Of a stretch of 64,000 bases of DNA, positions 56,800-64,000 are shown piece after piece; the first letter of the stretch is position 1; every line of letters starts with the position of its first letter. Made by a program: the position numbers and the translations under genes. The DNA lies in the NCBI GenBank assembly GCA_022885665.1, contig JAGQDJ010000018.1, positions 186,001 to 250,000 on the forward strand, given 5' to 3'. The notes under the pieces are model-generated. The model saw only the letters and a program-made list of their open reading frames with translations. It did not search any database and had not been told where the DNA came from. Source of the stretch: Triops longicaudatus (taxonomy: Eukaryota > Arthropoda > Branchiopoda > Notostraca > Triopsidae).

Positions 56800-57059
56800 A
56801 TTATCAGCAACTATTAGCGTTCGCCCGTATAGAACATATGCACTATGGTAAGGAACGCCGACACTATATTATGCATATGTTTGATGCTGATCCCACATTG
56901 AAGTATGCGGTTAACTGCAAAGGTAGCCCACAACTCAAAAATGATCCCGATTTGCGTAAGCTGATCAAACAAAATAAACTCAAACCAGTTCGAATAACTA
57001 GAGATACATGGTATCCGTATCAATGTACCTATCGAATTACATACTTAGTGAAGCCCTAA
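56796..57059 (+). CDS. Basic hypothetical protein
   Basis: 87 residues; HYGKERRHYIMHMFDADPTL, LIKQNKLKPVRITRDTWY. Coupled to the upstream gene; rich in His, Tyr and Arg, possibly nucleic-acid binding. Confidence 0.62.
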   Translation: MNYQQLLAFARIEHMHYGKERRHYIMHMFDADPTLKYAVNCKGSPQLKNDPDLRKLIKQNKLKPVRITRDTWYPYQCTYRITYLVKP

Positions 57060-57062
57060 ACT

Positions 57063-57479
57063 ATGAAATTTGGTAGAAATCTTATACTAGCAGGTACTAT
57101 GCTATTTTTTGCAACTATGTGTATTGTAGGGGTGTTACTAATAACACCACAGTTTATCGAGGGAGTGAATCCATCTAAGGCACTAGTAGACATAATTCTT
57201 AATGTCATGACGTGTATAATATTATATTTTGTAGGAATAGGTACTATTGTAACAACATTAATTCATTCACTTGATCGGTTAGCCGCTGTACCAAACCCCG
57301 AGAGTTTGTATTCATGGCATGTGTGGTTTGCTTGGCGTCCAGTTAATACACTCAATGGAGACCGTATATGGTGGCAACAAATATATCGCCGTTCTAATAT
57401 CGACGGACTGTATGTTAGCCACGGCGAAAATAGCTTTGAATATGGCAGTATATTTGATGTAATAGCATCTGAAAAGTGA
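57063..57479 (+). CDS. Two-helix membrane protein
   Basis: 138 residues. Membrane segments at about 7-29 (LILAGTMLFFATMCIVGVLL) and 43-68 (VDIILNVMTCIILYFVGIGT). The C-terminal 70 residues are soluble and aromatic (WHVWFAWRPVNTLNGDRIWW). Possibly an inner-membrane host-takeover protein. Confidence 0.65.
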   Translation: MKFGRNLILAGTMLFFATMCIVGVLLITPQFIEGVNPSKALVDIILNVMTCIILYFVGIGTIVTTLIHSLDRLAAVPNPESLYSWHVWFAWRPVNTLNGDRIWWQQIYRRSNIDGLYVSHGENSFEYGSIFDVIASEK

Positions 57480-57488
57480 ATAAAACGG

Positions 57489-57517
57489 TTGACAAGTGAA
57501 TTGTTTTATTGTATAAT
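57489..57517 (+). promoter_or_regulatory. Promoter of the plus repeat-protein array
   Basis: TTGACA 57489-57494, 17 nt, TATAAT 57512-57517. Confidence 0.87.
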
Positions 57518-57548
57518 TGATACATAGCAAAACAACACTACTACTAAT

Positions 57549-57788
57549 ATGACAACCACTACTGCAACAATTGATACAACTACTAACAATGAAGTTATTA
57601 TCCCAGCTGAACCAACTGCTCCAGTTGCCGAAGGCACCGGATTTCATATTACTCGACGTGCGTATGTTATATTTGAAAATAGCAAATGGCTAGTAGTTGT
57701 TGATGATGTAGAGCTATCAACATACAACGATTTTAATGAAGCAGTGCATACTGCAACTGCATTTACTGGCTCTAGACGTGAATGGTAA
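57549..57788 (+). CDS. Small protein, duplicate of 55083-55313
   Basis: 79 residues; from NEVIIPAEPTAPVAEGTGFH onward nearly identical to the minus-strand copy (NNKWLL versus NSKWLV). It is the first gene of the transcript that continues into the plus-strand repeat-protein array. Confidence 0.7.
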   Translation: MTTTTATIDTTTNNEVIIPAEPTAPVAEGTGFHITRRAYVIFENSKWLVVVDDVELSTYNDFNEAVHTATAFTGSRREW

Positions 57789-57794
57789 TTAACT

Positions 57795-58013
57795 ATGATT
57801 TCTTTAGACATTACTAGTGTTGGACACAAATATTGGTGGGTAAACTACTCACGACATCGAGCTAATGGTCCTGCTATTGTTGCTGTTAATCAAAAACTAG
57901 CATTTCACTGGTATGGTACTTTTTGGTTCTGGTATGGTAAACCGGTTAGTGAGTTTGAACATATGATGCTAGTAGAAGAGTATGAGCTATACAAAAAGAA
58001 ACTAAATGATTAA
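57795..58013 (+). CDS. WYW-repeat protein P2
   Basis: 72 residues; HRANGPAIVAVNQKLAFHWY, FWYGKPVSEFEHMMLVEEYE. Longer C-terminus (LYKKKLND). Confidence 0.8.
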   Translation: MISLDITSVGHKYWWVNYSRHRANGPAIVAVNQKLAFHWYGTFWFWYGKPVSEFEHMMLVEEYELYKKKLND

Positions 58014-58266
58014 GCTAAAATTGTATAGCAATGGGGATAAGCATTGGGTGTTAGACTTTCAGTTGCATCGAGCAAATGGTCCTGCTGTTACGTGGGATGA
58101 TGGTACCAACTTTTGGTACTGGTGTGGACTACGACATAGAGTAGATGGTCCTGCTATAATTGATAACGATGGCAGTGATGGCGGTAAATGGTGGTACTGG
58201 CATGGGCAAGAAGTTACCGAATATGAACACATGATGCTATCAGCACAGGAGCAAGCAAATGATTAG
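58006..58266 (+). CDS. WYW-repeat protein P3 (two repeats)
   Basis: 86 residues; HRANGPAVTWDDGTNFWYW and HRVDGPAIIDNDGSDGGKW, the second with a 3-residue insert. Confidence 0.82.
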   Translation: MIKLKLYSNGDKHWVLDFQLHRANGPAVTWDDGTNFWYWCGLRHRVDGPAIIDNDGSDGGKWWYWHGQEVTEYEHMMLSAQEQAND

Positions 58267-58441
58267 ATTACGGGTATTTGCAAATGGTGCTAAATTGTGG
58301 CGGTCAAATAGTCAATATCATCGAGCAAATGGTCCTGCTGTTACATATGCTAGTGGAATTCGTGAGTGGTGGTGGTATGATCAATCAGTTACTGAGTTTG
58401 AGCATATGATGTTATATGTACAGGAACCCGCATATGATTAA
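58259..58441 (+). CDS. WYW-repeat protein P4
   Basis: 60 residues; MIRLRVFANGAKLWRSNSQY. Nearly identical DNA to P5 over the first 80 nt. Confidence 0.82.
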   Translation: MIRLRVFANGAKLWRSNSQYHRANGPAVTYASGIREWWWYDQSVTEFEHMMLYVQEPAYD

Positions 58442-58616
58442 ACTATGGGTATTTGCAAATGGTGCTAAATTGTGGCGGTATAATAGTCAATATCATCGAA
58501 CCGACGGCCCAGCTGTAATATCTAATAGTGGTCATTGCCAATGGTTTTGGCATGGTAAGGAACTATCTGAGTTTGAGCATATGATGATAATGAGGCAAAA
58601 ACAAACACATGATTAG
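58434..58616 (+). CDS. WYW-repeat protein P5
   Basis: 60 residues from ATG 58434: MIKLWVFANGAKLWRYNSQY. Recent tandem copy of P4 that diverges after HRTDGPAV. Confidence 0.82.
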   Translation: MIKLWVFANGAKLWRYNSQYHRTDGPAVISNSGHCQWFWHGKELSEFEHMMIMRQKQTHD

Positions 58617-58860
58617 ATTATCAATTTGGCAAAATGGCAATAAGTTTTGGTTTTTAAATGGCAACTGGCATAGAGCTATCGGTCCTGCTGTTATATGGAA
58701 AGATGACGATAGTGAGTGGTATTGTCGTGGACAACGTCATAGGGCAGATGGCCCGGCGGTGTTACAAAAGACTAGTAATAGTATATGGTTTTGGTATGAC
58801 CGTCGAGTTACTGAGTTTGAACATATGATGCTAGTAGCACAGGAACAAGCATATGGTTGA
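58609..58860 (+). CDS. WYW-repeat protein P6 (two repeats)
   Basis: 83 residues; HRAIGPAVIWKDDDSEW and HRADGPAVLQKTSNSIW. Confidence 0.82.
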   Translation: MIRLSIWQNGNKFWFLNGNWHRAIGPAVIWKDDDSEWYCRGQRHRADGPAVLQKTSNSIWFWYDRRVTEFEHMMLVAQEQAYG

Positions 58861-59104
58861 GTTATTTTTATCTAAGCTAGAAGTAAAACAATGGTTCCTG
58901 GGTAGCCGTTGGCATAGAGTCAATGGTCCTGCTGTTCTATGGGCAGATGGACATTGTGAATGGTATCAAAATGGATTGTTACATAGATCCAATGGGCCTG
59001 CTATTGTTCGAGTCAACGGTAAATTATCCTGGTACTGGTATGGGTACGAAGTCACCGAGTATGAGCATATGATGTTATCTGAACAGGAACAAGCATATGG
59101 TTGA
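58853..59104 (+). CDS. WYW-repeat protein P7 (two repeats)
   Basis: 83 residues; HRVNGPAVLWADGHCEWYQN, HRSNGPAIVRVNGKLSWYW. WADGHCEWY also occurs in M12. Confidence 0.82.
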   Translation: MVELFLSKLEVKQWFLGSRWHRVNGPAVLWADGHCEWYQNGLLHRSNGPAIVRVNGKLSWYWYGYEVTEYEHMMLSEQEQAYG

Positions 59105-59279
59105 AATAGATATTTGGAAAAATGGTGCTAAGTTTTGGCTCTTAAACACTCAACGTCATAGATCAAATGGCCCTGCTATAATAAACATGGATAACAGTTG
59201 TTACTGGTTTTGGCATGATCAGTTAGTTACCGAGTATGAGCATATGATGTTAGTGGCACAGGAGATAACAAGTGATTAA
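59097..59279 (+). CDS. WYW-repeat protein P8
   Basis: 60 residues; IINMDNSCYWFWHDQLVTEY is nearly the middle of minus-strand M10, showing exchange between the two arrays. Confidence 0.82.
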   Translation: MVEIDIWKNGAKFWLLNTQRHRSNGPAIINMDNSCYWFWHDQLVTEYEHMMLVAQEITSD

Positions 59280-59457
59280 ATTGCGTATATGGTCTGATGG
59301 TGATAAAACATGGTTTTTAAATGGATTCTATCATAGAGCCAACGGTCCTGCTTTTGTTTGGCATTGGAATAGTACTACTAAATGGTTCTGGTATGGGTAC
59401 AAAGTTACCGAGTATGAGCATATGATGTTAGTGGTACAGGAGCAAACAAATGGTTGA
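59272..59457 (+). CDS. WYW-repeat protein P9
   Basis: 61 residues; MIKLRIWSDGDKTWFLNGFY is nearly identical to the start of M12. Confidence 0.82.
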   Translation: MIKLRIWSDGDKTWFLNGFYHRANGPAFVWHWNSTTKWFWYGYKVTEYEHMMLVVQEQTNG

Positions 59458-59638
59458 TTTAGTTATTACACCAGGTGGTAGTAAGGTTTGGTTTTTAAAC
59501 GGCGAATGGCATAGAGCAAATGGTCCTGCTGTTATATCTGTTATATACTCAGACAACACAAGATGGTTTTGGCATGGTACGGAACTATCTGAGTTTGAGC
59601 ATATGATGTTAGTGACACAGGAGCAAACAAATGGTTAA
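59450..59638 (+). CDS. WYW-repeat protein P10
   Basis: 62 residues; MVDLVITPGGSKVWFLNGEW, with a 2-residue insert in the loop (VISVIYSDNTRW). Confidence 0.82.
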   Translation: MVDLVITPGGSKVWFLNGEWHRANGPAVISVIYSDNTRWFWHGTELSEFEHMMLVTQEQTNG

Positions 59639-59813
59639 ATTAACTTTTACACTAGGCGGTAGTAAGTTTTGGTTTTTAAACGGCGAATTTCATCGATCTA
59701 ATGGTCCTGCTGTTGTATACTCAGACCAAACAATTAACTGGTACTGGTATGGTGACCGTGTTAGTGAGTTTGAGCATATGATGTTATCTGTACAGGAACA
59801 CGCATATGGTTAA
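59631..59813 (+). CDS. WYW-repeat protein P11
   Basis: 60 residues; MVKLTFTLGGSKFWFLNGEF, a close relative of P10. Confidence 0.82.
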   Translation: MVKLTFTLGGSKFWFLNGEFHRSNGPAVVYSDQTINWYWYGDRVSEFEHMMLSVQEHAYG

Positions 59814-59991
59814 CTTGGTTAAGTTAGTTATTTCATACCAAGGCTGTAAGTGTTGGTATTCGTTTTACAGTTGTCACAGAACTAATGGTCCTGCTGTTAT
59901 ATACCCTGACGGAACAGTTGAGTGGTACTTAGATGGTCGACGAATTTCCGAGTATGAGCACATGATGATAATGGGGCAAGCACATGGTTAA
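59806..59991 (+). CDS. WYW-repeat protein P12
   Basis: 61 residues; MVNLVKLVISYQGCKCWYSF (or start at the next VKL), HRTNGPAVIYPDG, ends EYEHMMIMGQAHG. Confidence 0.8.
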   Translation: MVNLVKLVISYQGCKCWYSFYSCHRTNGPAVIYPDGTVEWYLDGRRISEYEHMMIMGQAHG

Positions 59992-60166
59992 ATTGCGTAT
60001 ATGGCCTGATGGTGATAAGATTTGGTCGTTAAACAAGCAGTGGCACAGGGCTTATGGTCCTGCTGTTACTTGGGCCGGTGTGAATCATGAGTGGTGGTGG
60101 CATGATGAAGAAGTTGATGAGTTTGCACTTATGATGTTATCTATGCAGGAGAAGACGAATAGTTAG
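59984..60166 (+). CDS. WYW-repeat protein P13
   Basis: 60 residues; MVKLRIWPDGDKIWSLNKQW, HRAYGPAVTWAG, VDEFALMMLSMQEKTNS. Confidence 0.82.
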   Translation: MVKLRIWPDGDKIWSLNKQWHRAYGPAVTWAGVNHEWWWHDEEVDEFALMMLSMQEKTNS

Positions 60167-60167
60167 C

Positions 60168-60341
60168 GTGTTTATATGGTGGGATGGTGACAAGTTTTGG
60201 TTGTTAAATTATCAACGTCATCGAGCAAATGGTCCTGCGGTATCACGGGCAAATGGTTCGTGTGGGTGGTGGTGGCATGGTAAGCAAATAAGTGAATATG
60301 AGCATATGATGCTTGCAGAACTGGAGATAGTCAATGGTTGA
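60168..60341 (+). CDS. WYW-repeat protein P14 (GTG start)
   Basis: 57 residues from GTG 60168: FIWWDGDKFWLLNYQRHRAN, GWWWHGKQISEYEHMMLAEL. The usual 8-nt overlap with P13 is lost (gap of one base) and the ATG is replaced by GTG; CAGGAG remains upstream. Confidence 0.72.
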   Translation: MFIWWDGDKFWLLNYQRHRANGPAVSRANGSCGWWWHGKQISEYEHMMLAELEIVNG

Positions 60342-60603
60342 ATTATTAATTGCGTACAACGGTACAAAATGGTGGTCGTTAAATGGTACCTATCATCGTG
60401 CAAATGGCCCGGCAATCATTGAGTCGCATGGCGACTATTTCTGGTACTGGCATGGACAACGCCATAGAGTAGATGGCCCGGCAGTTTATCAAAAATACGG
60501 TAGCATCATGTGGTTTTGGCATGGTAAGAAAGTTAATGAGTACGAACATATGATGCTTGATAACACAATATATAATACTGAAATGCATAACAATGAAGTA
60601 TAG
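60334..60603 (+). CDS. WYW-repeat protein P15 (last of plus array, two repeats)
   Basis: 89 residues; HRANGPAIIESHGDYFWYW and HRVDGPAVYQKYGSIMWFW. Divergent tail after EYEHMML (DNTIYNTEMHNNEV) overlaps the next gene. Confidence 0.8.
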   Translation: MVELLIAYNGTKWWSLNGTYHRANGPAIIESHGDYFWYWHGQRHRVDGPAVYQKYGSIMWFWHGKKVNEYEHMMLDNTIYNTEMHNNEV

Positions 60604-60868
60604 TCACATTTACAACACTAATATTAAAGTCGGTGATATTGTTACTGGATACTTCCCAGGATACTGGAAAGTAGTTAAGATTGAGCCAAGATATCCTTAT
60701 ACAGCCGATGGCAACACAACTGTGTATGTACCATATCCACTAATTTACGGGTCGCTGATAGCAGGGGCAAACCGCCATGGAAAAGAAGTAGAATCCTGGG
60801 ATATCAGTTATTCTCAAAAACTTGATCCTGACCGGTTAGCTGTTATCCTTGCTGGATTTAAATACTAA
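60593..60868 (+). CDS. Hypothetical protein
   Basis: 91 residues from ATG 60593: MKYSHIYNTNIKVGDIVTGY, a small-barrel-like KVGDIV...GYWKVVKIEPRYPY start. Coupled to P15 by an 11-nt overlap. Confidence 0.65.
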   Translation: MKYSHIYNTNIKVGDIVTGYFPGYWKVVKIEPRYPYTADGNTTVYVPYPLIYGSLIAGANRHGKEVESWDISYSQKLDPDRLAVILAGFKY

Positions 60869-60945
60869 GACTGTTAGCTTTTGTTAGCTTCACTACAATA
60901 CTATGTGTTATAATTGATACTTAAACAAGCAAACAAGGGGTTAAT

Positions 60946-61101
60946 ATGCAAGACATTTATGTTGTATTAAGCAAATTTCATGAAGACGAATCATCAATCC
61001 ATTGTGCATTTGCTACGCCAGAATTAGCAAATCAGTACATTGTTGAAAACGGCTATGAAGATACCCTGTATGTGCTACCATTGACATACTATACACGTTA
61101 A
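60946..61101 (+). CDS. Small hypothetical protein (51 residues)
   Basis: ATG 60946 after AAGGGG: MQDIYVVLSKFHEDESSIHC, AFATPELANQYIVENG. Promoter -10 at 60909. Similar in layout to 56608-56799 (short strand then ATPELAxQ helix). Confidence 0.6.
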   Translation: MQDIYVVLSKFHEDESSIHCAFATPELANQYIVENGYEDTLYVLPLTYYTR

Positions 61102-61121
61102 TATCACTTGTGAAAATAACT

Positions 61122-61170
61122 ACTACAATGCAAAATAACACTTGCATTGTAGTGTGTTTAGTGTTATAAT
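61122..61170 (+). promoter_or_regulatory. Array-type terminator-promoter module on the plus strand
   Basis: Hairpin ACTACAATGCAA/TTGCATTGTAGT (61122-61133, 61142-61153); TTGCAT 61142-61147, 17 nt, TATAAT 61165-61170. Confidence 0.87.
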
Positions 61171-61203
61171 ACATACATGTCAACATAGTTAATGGAGTTG
61201 TTT

Positions 61204-61395
61204 ATGAAAGTAGAAGTTAGAGTATTTGATAAATCAATTGATAATGTTGTTTGTCATGCGTATGTTGCTGAATCATTTTTGCATGCACTTATTAGTTGCA
61301 ACGAAACCAAACAGCTAGTGAACTCACCCGATAAATGCCATTATGTTAGTTGGCAAGACTTTTCCCAACTAATGAACGACTCCCTGGGGTTATAA
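61204..61395 (+). CDS. Hypothetical protein
   Basis: 63 residues from ATG 61204 with GGAG 7 nt upstream (an ATG at 61192 overlaps that site): MKVEVRVFDKSIDNVVCHAY, CHYVSWQDFSQLMN. Confidence 0.62.
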   Translation: MKVEVRVFDKSIDNVVCHAYVAESFLHALISCNETKQLVNSPDKCHYVSWQDFSQLMNDSLGL

Positions 61396-61471
61396 TGTTA
61401 GCATATGTTAGCTTTAACCGGCTAACATGTTGTATAATTGATACTTAAGTTAGTTATTTAAGGAGTTGTAT

Positions 61472-61678
61472 ATGGACATCAACATTGTTAAATTATTGCG
61501 CGAGAGTCGTAACGAATTTTACGCTGATAGTGGTTTTATAGACAAGTCTAGTGCGTATGAAATTGTCAAAAGTTTACTTGAAGAACCAGAGGTATCAAAT
61601 GCTGTTATGAGAATTTGGCCAGATAAAAGCTCAGCTGTAAGAGCTATGGTGAAAGAAATTATGACTCCGAGTTTTTGA
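61472..61678 (+). CDS. Hypothetical protein, paralogue of 63045-63236
   Basis: 68 residues: MDINIVKLLRESRNEFYADS, GFIDKSSAYEIVKSLLEEPE, MRIWPDKSSAV. AGGAG upstream. Shares the GFID...SLLEEPEV...MRIWP core with its paralogue. Confidence 0.65.
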   Translation: MDINIVKLLRESRNEFYADSGFIDKSSAYEIVKSLLEEPEVSNAVMRIWPDKSSAVRAMVKEIMTPSF

Positions 61679-61756
61679 TAAAATGTTAGCATATGTTAGC
61701 TTTAACCGTCTAACATATTGTATAATTGATACTTAAGTTAATTAAAGGAGTTGCCG

Positions 61757-62020
61757 ATGACAGTTGTAAATGAAATTATCAATAAAGTTTGCAAGCCTGA
61801 ATTTTATGCGCCCGAACATTGTACGCTATGCGGCAGAAGTTGGACAGTTAAAAATTGGATCTGCAACGATGTTACTATAAAAGTGTTTGGGATGGACTAT
61901 CAAGACACTGTTATAACAGCTCCGGGATTAAAAATTTGGAAACGTGTTGACTTTATGGACCACATACAGTATCAAACGGGCACTGAAGCAGATGCAGTTG
62001 CACTAGCAAAAACGTTATAA
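61757..62020 (+). CDS. Small protein with CxxC motif
   Basis: 87 residues from ATG 61757. YAPEHCTLCGRSWTVKNWIC has three Cys that could bind zinc; the rest has VFGMDYQDTVITAPGLKIW. AGGAG upstream. Confidence 0.63.
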   Translation: MTVVNEIINKVCKPEFYAPEHCTLCGRSWTVKNWICNDVTIKVFGMDYQDTVITAPGLKIWKRVDFMDHIQYQTGTEADAVALAKTL

Positions 62021-62033
62021 AGGAAAGTAAACT

Positions 62034-62231
62034 ATGTGGATAAAATTCACAGACATTGATCATAAATCATATGGGTTTTATTTAAGATCTAAAGATATTC
62101 ATTCTATTCGTGGATGCCGAGAGGGGACTATTATCACGACAAGAGCCCCCAATGCAGACACTTACTACTCTTCGGATAGTGAAGCAGTCGTAATGGGTAA
62201 GCTTAGTGAAGCAGATGCAACATTGGCTTAA
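62034..62231 (+). CDS. Hypothetical protein
   Basis: 65 residues, 13 nt after the previous gene with AGGAAAG between: MWIKFTDIDHKSYGFYLRSK, small beta-rich protein. Confidence 0.6.
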   Translation: MWIKFTDIDHKSYGFYLRSKDIHSIRGCREGTIITTRAPNADTYYSSDSEAVVMGKLSEADATLA

Positions 62232-62258
62232 ATACTTAAGTTATATAAAGGAGTTTTT

Positions 62259-62378
62259 ATGAAAGCATGGTATCGCAAAATGAATGATGGCAGTCATAGC
62301 AGTTCTACTTATCACAAAAAAGATGGCACTAATGTACGTGCCAAGTTTAAAGCAATGTTGATTCGTGAACGTTTCTAA
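62259..62378 (+). CDS. Small basic protein (39 residues)
   Basis: ATG 62259 after AAGGAG: MKAWYRKMNDGSHSSSTYHK, ending VRAKFKAMLIRERF. Ends at a GTTAGC module. Confidence 0.62.
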   Translation: MKAWYRKMNDGSHSSSTYHKKDGTNVRAKFKAMLIRERF

Positions 62379-62458
62379 AATGTTAGCTTATGTTAGCTTT
62401 AACCAGCTAACATATAGTATAATTGATACTTAAGTTAGTTATTTAAGGAGTCAATGTT

Positions 62459-62698
62459 ATGAAATTAACCGAAAATGTATATAGCGTAGAAAGCTTATTA
62501 TATGTGCGCTCAATGATAATTAAATACGCTCATGTATGGTTTAGAGCATTAGATAAAAATCATATGCCTTCGCATAGAATGATTTCGTGGGTTGATTATT
62601 ATGATAACGCTCGTAGTGTTTCTCCCGAAGTGTGGAAAGCGTATTGTAGTGTTAACAATAGTGTCATTTATCATAACGCTGGCGACATAATGGCTTAA
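62459..62698 (+). CDS. Hypothetical protein
   Basis: 79 residues: MKLTENVYSVESLLYVRSMI, HRMISWVDYYDNARSVSPEV. GTTAGC module and AGGAG upstream. Confidence 0.62.
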   Translation: MKLTENVYSVESLLYVRSMIIKYAHVWFRALDKNHMPSHRMISWVDYYDNARSVSPEVWKAYCSVNNSVIYHNAGDIMA

Positions 62699-62760
62699 CT
62701 GTATAGGGTGTATAACTGTTATACGCCCTAACAACTAAAAACTTTTATAGGAATAATATT

Positions 62761-62970
62761 ATGGCTCACGCTATCTACACTGAATGTTTGTATAACTATA
62801 TTGTTGCTAGTCAAACACTTAAACGTGCCGCTTCAACAAACGATTTGGGTAGTTATGGAAGTTTACAGCTCGATCTAGCCAATATAGCAACGGATGCCGA
62901 AGCGGAAGTTGATCGTAAAGTAGATGTTTGGGACTCAATTTTCGCCGAATTAATTCCTGGAAAATTATAA
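62761..62970 (+). CDS. Hypothetical helical protein
   Basis: 69 residues: AIYTECLYNYIVASQTLKRA, LANIATDAEAEVDRKVDV. No own promoter seen, so probably transcribed with 62459-62698. Confidence 0.6.
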   Translation: MAHAIYTECLYNYIVASQTLKRAASTNDLGSYGSLQLDLANIATDAEAEVDRKVDVWDSIFAELIPGKL

Positions 62971-63044
62971 AATGTTAGCTTATGTTAGCTTTAACCGGCT
63001 AACATATTGTATAATTGATACTTAAGTTAATTAAGGAGTTGTAT

Positions 63045-63236
63045 ATGGATGTCATTAAACTGTTAACTGAGTGCGGTAATGAATTTGTTGCTGGCGGTGG
63101 CTTTATTGACAATGCTATTGCGTTTGAAATAGCCGAAAGCTTACTTGAAGACCCGGAAGTATTACAAGCCGCTATGAGAATTTGGCCAAATAAAAGTAAG
63201 GCTATGTTAGCAGAAATAATGGCAGATTATGTTTGA
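63045..63236 (+). CDS. Hypothetical protein, paralogue of 61472-61678
   Basis: 63 residues from ATG 63045: MDVIKLLTECGNEFVAGGGF, ESLLEDPEVLQAAMRIWP. Both the gene and its GTTAGC module match the other copy, so module and gene were duplicated together. Confidence 0.65.
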   Translation: MDVIKLLTECGNEFVAGGGFIDNAIAFEIAESLLEDPEVLQAAMRIWPNKSKAMLAEIMADYV

Positions 63237-63274
63237 CAAAACAATAGCTTAAGTTAATCAAAGAGTAGTTAAAT

Positions 63275-63472
63275 ATGAAATTTAATCGAAAGCAACGTAA
63301 GTCTATCGACCGTCAAGTAAATGAGTTTGCTCGTGTATATAGGCCAACGCTCTTTGCTAGCTTAGTTAAAGCTAACCGAGGCATGTTAGCATCGATTAAA
63401 TATCCCACTATTCGATACGCTTATTACGTTAAACGTCTTGAGCAAAAATTGTTATTGAAAGGCATAGTATAA
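63275..63472 (+). CDS. Very basic small protein
   Basis: 65 residues: MKFNRKQRKSIDRQVNEFAR, IRYAYYVKRLEQKLLLKG. Likely nucleic-acid or ribosome contact by charge only. Confidence 0.58.
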   Translation: MKFNRKQRKSIDRQVNEFARVYRPTLFASLVKANRGMLASIKYPTIRYAYYVKRLEQKLLLKGIV

Positions 63473-63582
63473 AAGTTATGCTAATTTGTAATTGTTTTTA
63501 AAATGTTAGCTTATGTTAGCTTTAACTGGCTAACATCAAGTATAATTGATACTTAACTTAGTAACAACAAGGGGTTAATAAT

Positions 63583-63825
63583 ATGAGCGACTTAACTTAT
63601 TCGGAACAAATCCAAGCTGAAGTGAAAAAGAGCCATAAAATGAGAGATATGGCTCGATTATTTTATTATACGCAATTGTCAGAAAACAGTTGTGCGTCGG
63701 CCAGCTACGAATCGTTTAAAGGTTCTTGGGCGCATTCTCAATGGATTGCAAAACATGGTCCCGAAATTGAGCGAGAGCGAGATAGCAAAAATCGTCGATT
63801 TGGCTGGAGTGGTACTTGGGTATAA
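63583..63825 (+). CDS. Hypothetical protein
   Basis: 80 residues: MSDLTYSEQIQAEVKKSHKM, WAHSQWIAKHGPEIERERDS, ending RRFGWSGTWV. GTTAGC module upstream. Confidence 0.62.
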   Translation: MSDLTYSEQIQAEVKKSHKMRDMARLFYYTQLSENSCASASYESFKGSWAHSQWIAKHGPEIERERDSKNRRFGWSGTWV

Positions 63826-63903
63826 GTTGTTAGCTTATGTTAGCTTTAACCAGCTAACATACAGTATAATTGATACTTAAGTTAGTTAATTAAGGAGTTG
63901 TTT

Positions 63904-64000
63904 ATGTCAGTTATGAATATAGCACTAGGAGTATGGATAGGGTTAGTTGTGTTTGCATGTTTGGTATTTGTAGTTGCCAATATTATGATGATTCGATTTA
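63904..64000 (+). CDS. Small membrane protein, truncated by window end
   Basis: At least 32 residues: MSVMNIALGVWIGLVVFACL, then VFVVANIMMIRF to the window edge. One clear membrane helix; AGGAG and GTTAGC module upstream. Confidence 0.6.
   Translation, partial: MSVMNIALGVWIGLVVFACLVFVVANIMMIRF

Larger units (their letters stand above)
56011..63870 (+). repeat. GTTAGC hairpin plus TATAAT module (eight copies)
   Basis: Each reads TGTTAGCTTA-TGTTAGCTTTAACC-GGCTAACAT, then TATAATTGATACTTAAGTTA and AGGAGT before an ATG. -10 boxes at 56048, 60909, 61433, 61721, 62418, 63010, 63541 and 65-nt class copy 63865. Arms ATGTTAGC/GCTAACAT make an 8-bp stem (weaker in the 60909 copy); the TGTTAGCTT word is directly repeated. 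No good -35 box is present, so an activator is possible. Confidence 0.85.

Overview
The window reads as part of the genome of a large, AT-rich, T4-related tailed phage, probably of an aquatic Gram-negative bacterium. Evidence: a partial UvsX recombinase, a UvsY-like mediator, UvsW helicase, a gp61-type primase and a gp41-type replicative helicase; T4-late-like GRTAAATA elements ahead of several genes; and very many host-type sigma70 promoters (TTGACA or TTGCAT, 17-nt spacer, TATAAT) ahead of tiny genes. No rRNA, tRNA or CRISPR array was found. The host is an inference.

1-10 kb: recombination genes, then a glycan module with glycosyltransferases of several folds, a sugar epimerase and a methyltransferase on both strands. 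10-24 kb: replication genes. uvsW carries a cis-splicing mini-intein inside Walker A and a split intein inside the DECH motif. The gp41 helicase is broken at its P-loop by a split intein with an unusually short N-part (26 residues), and a Vsr-like homing endonuclease gene lies between the halves. 13.5-16.6 kb is one operon from a consensus promoter. 23-26 kb holds a nucleotidyltransferase, a Bax-inhibitor-like membrane protein and an HExxH protein.

26.2-39.5 kb: an array of about 24 small genes, mostly on the minus strand, separated by almost identical modules in which the terminator hairpin of one gene carries the -35 box of the next. The genes fall into six or more paralogous families starting MQN and have no Shine-Dalgarno sequence. 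Long stretches, coding and non-coding, are almost free of GA, GG, TC and CC dinucleotides (five in about 1,710 nt at 27389-29098; none in 37428-38330). This is the most unusual signal in the window. Two non-coding blocks (29.7-31.1 and 39.5-41.1 kb) are the opposite, built from AGG-rich tandem and dispersed repeats.

42.5-50.9 kb (minus) and 55.5-60.6 kb (plus): 50 paralogous genes for small proteins with an HRxNGPA...WYWxG...EYEHMML pattern, mostly 60 residues. They overlap by 8 nt, and each gene's Shine-Dalgarno sequence is written into the conserved C-terminus of the gene before it. 51-57 kb and 60.6-64 kb hold further small early-type genes, each with its own promoter; the right end repeats a GTTAGC hairpin plus TATAAT plus AGGAG module.

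Overall: replication and glycan-modification core on the left, and on the right a large early region of small genes expanding by local duplication.
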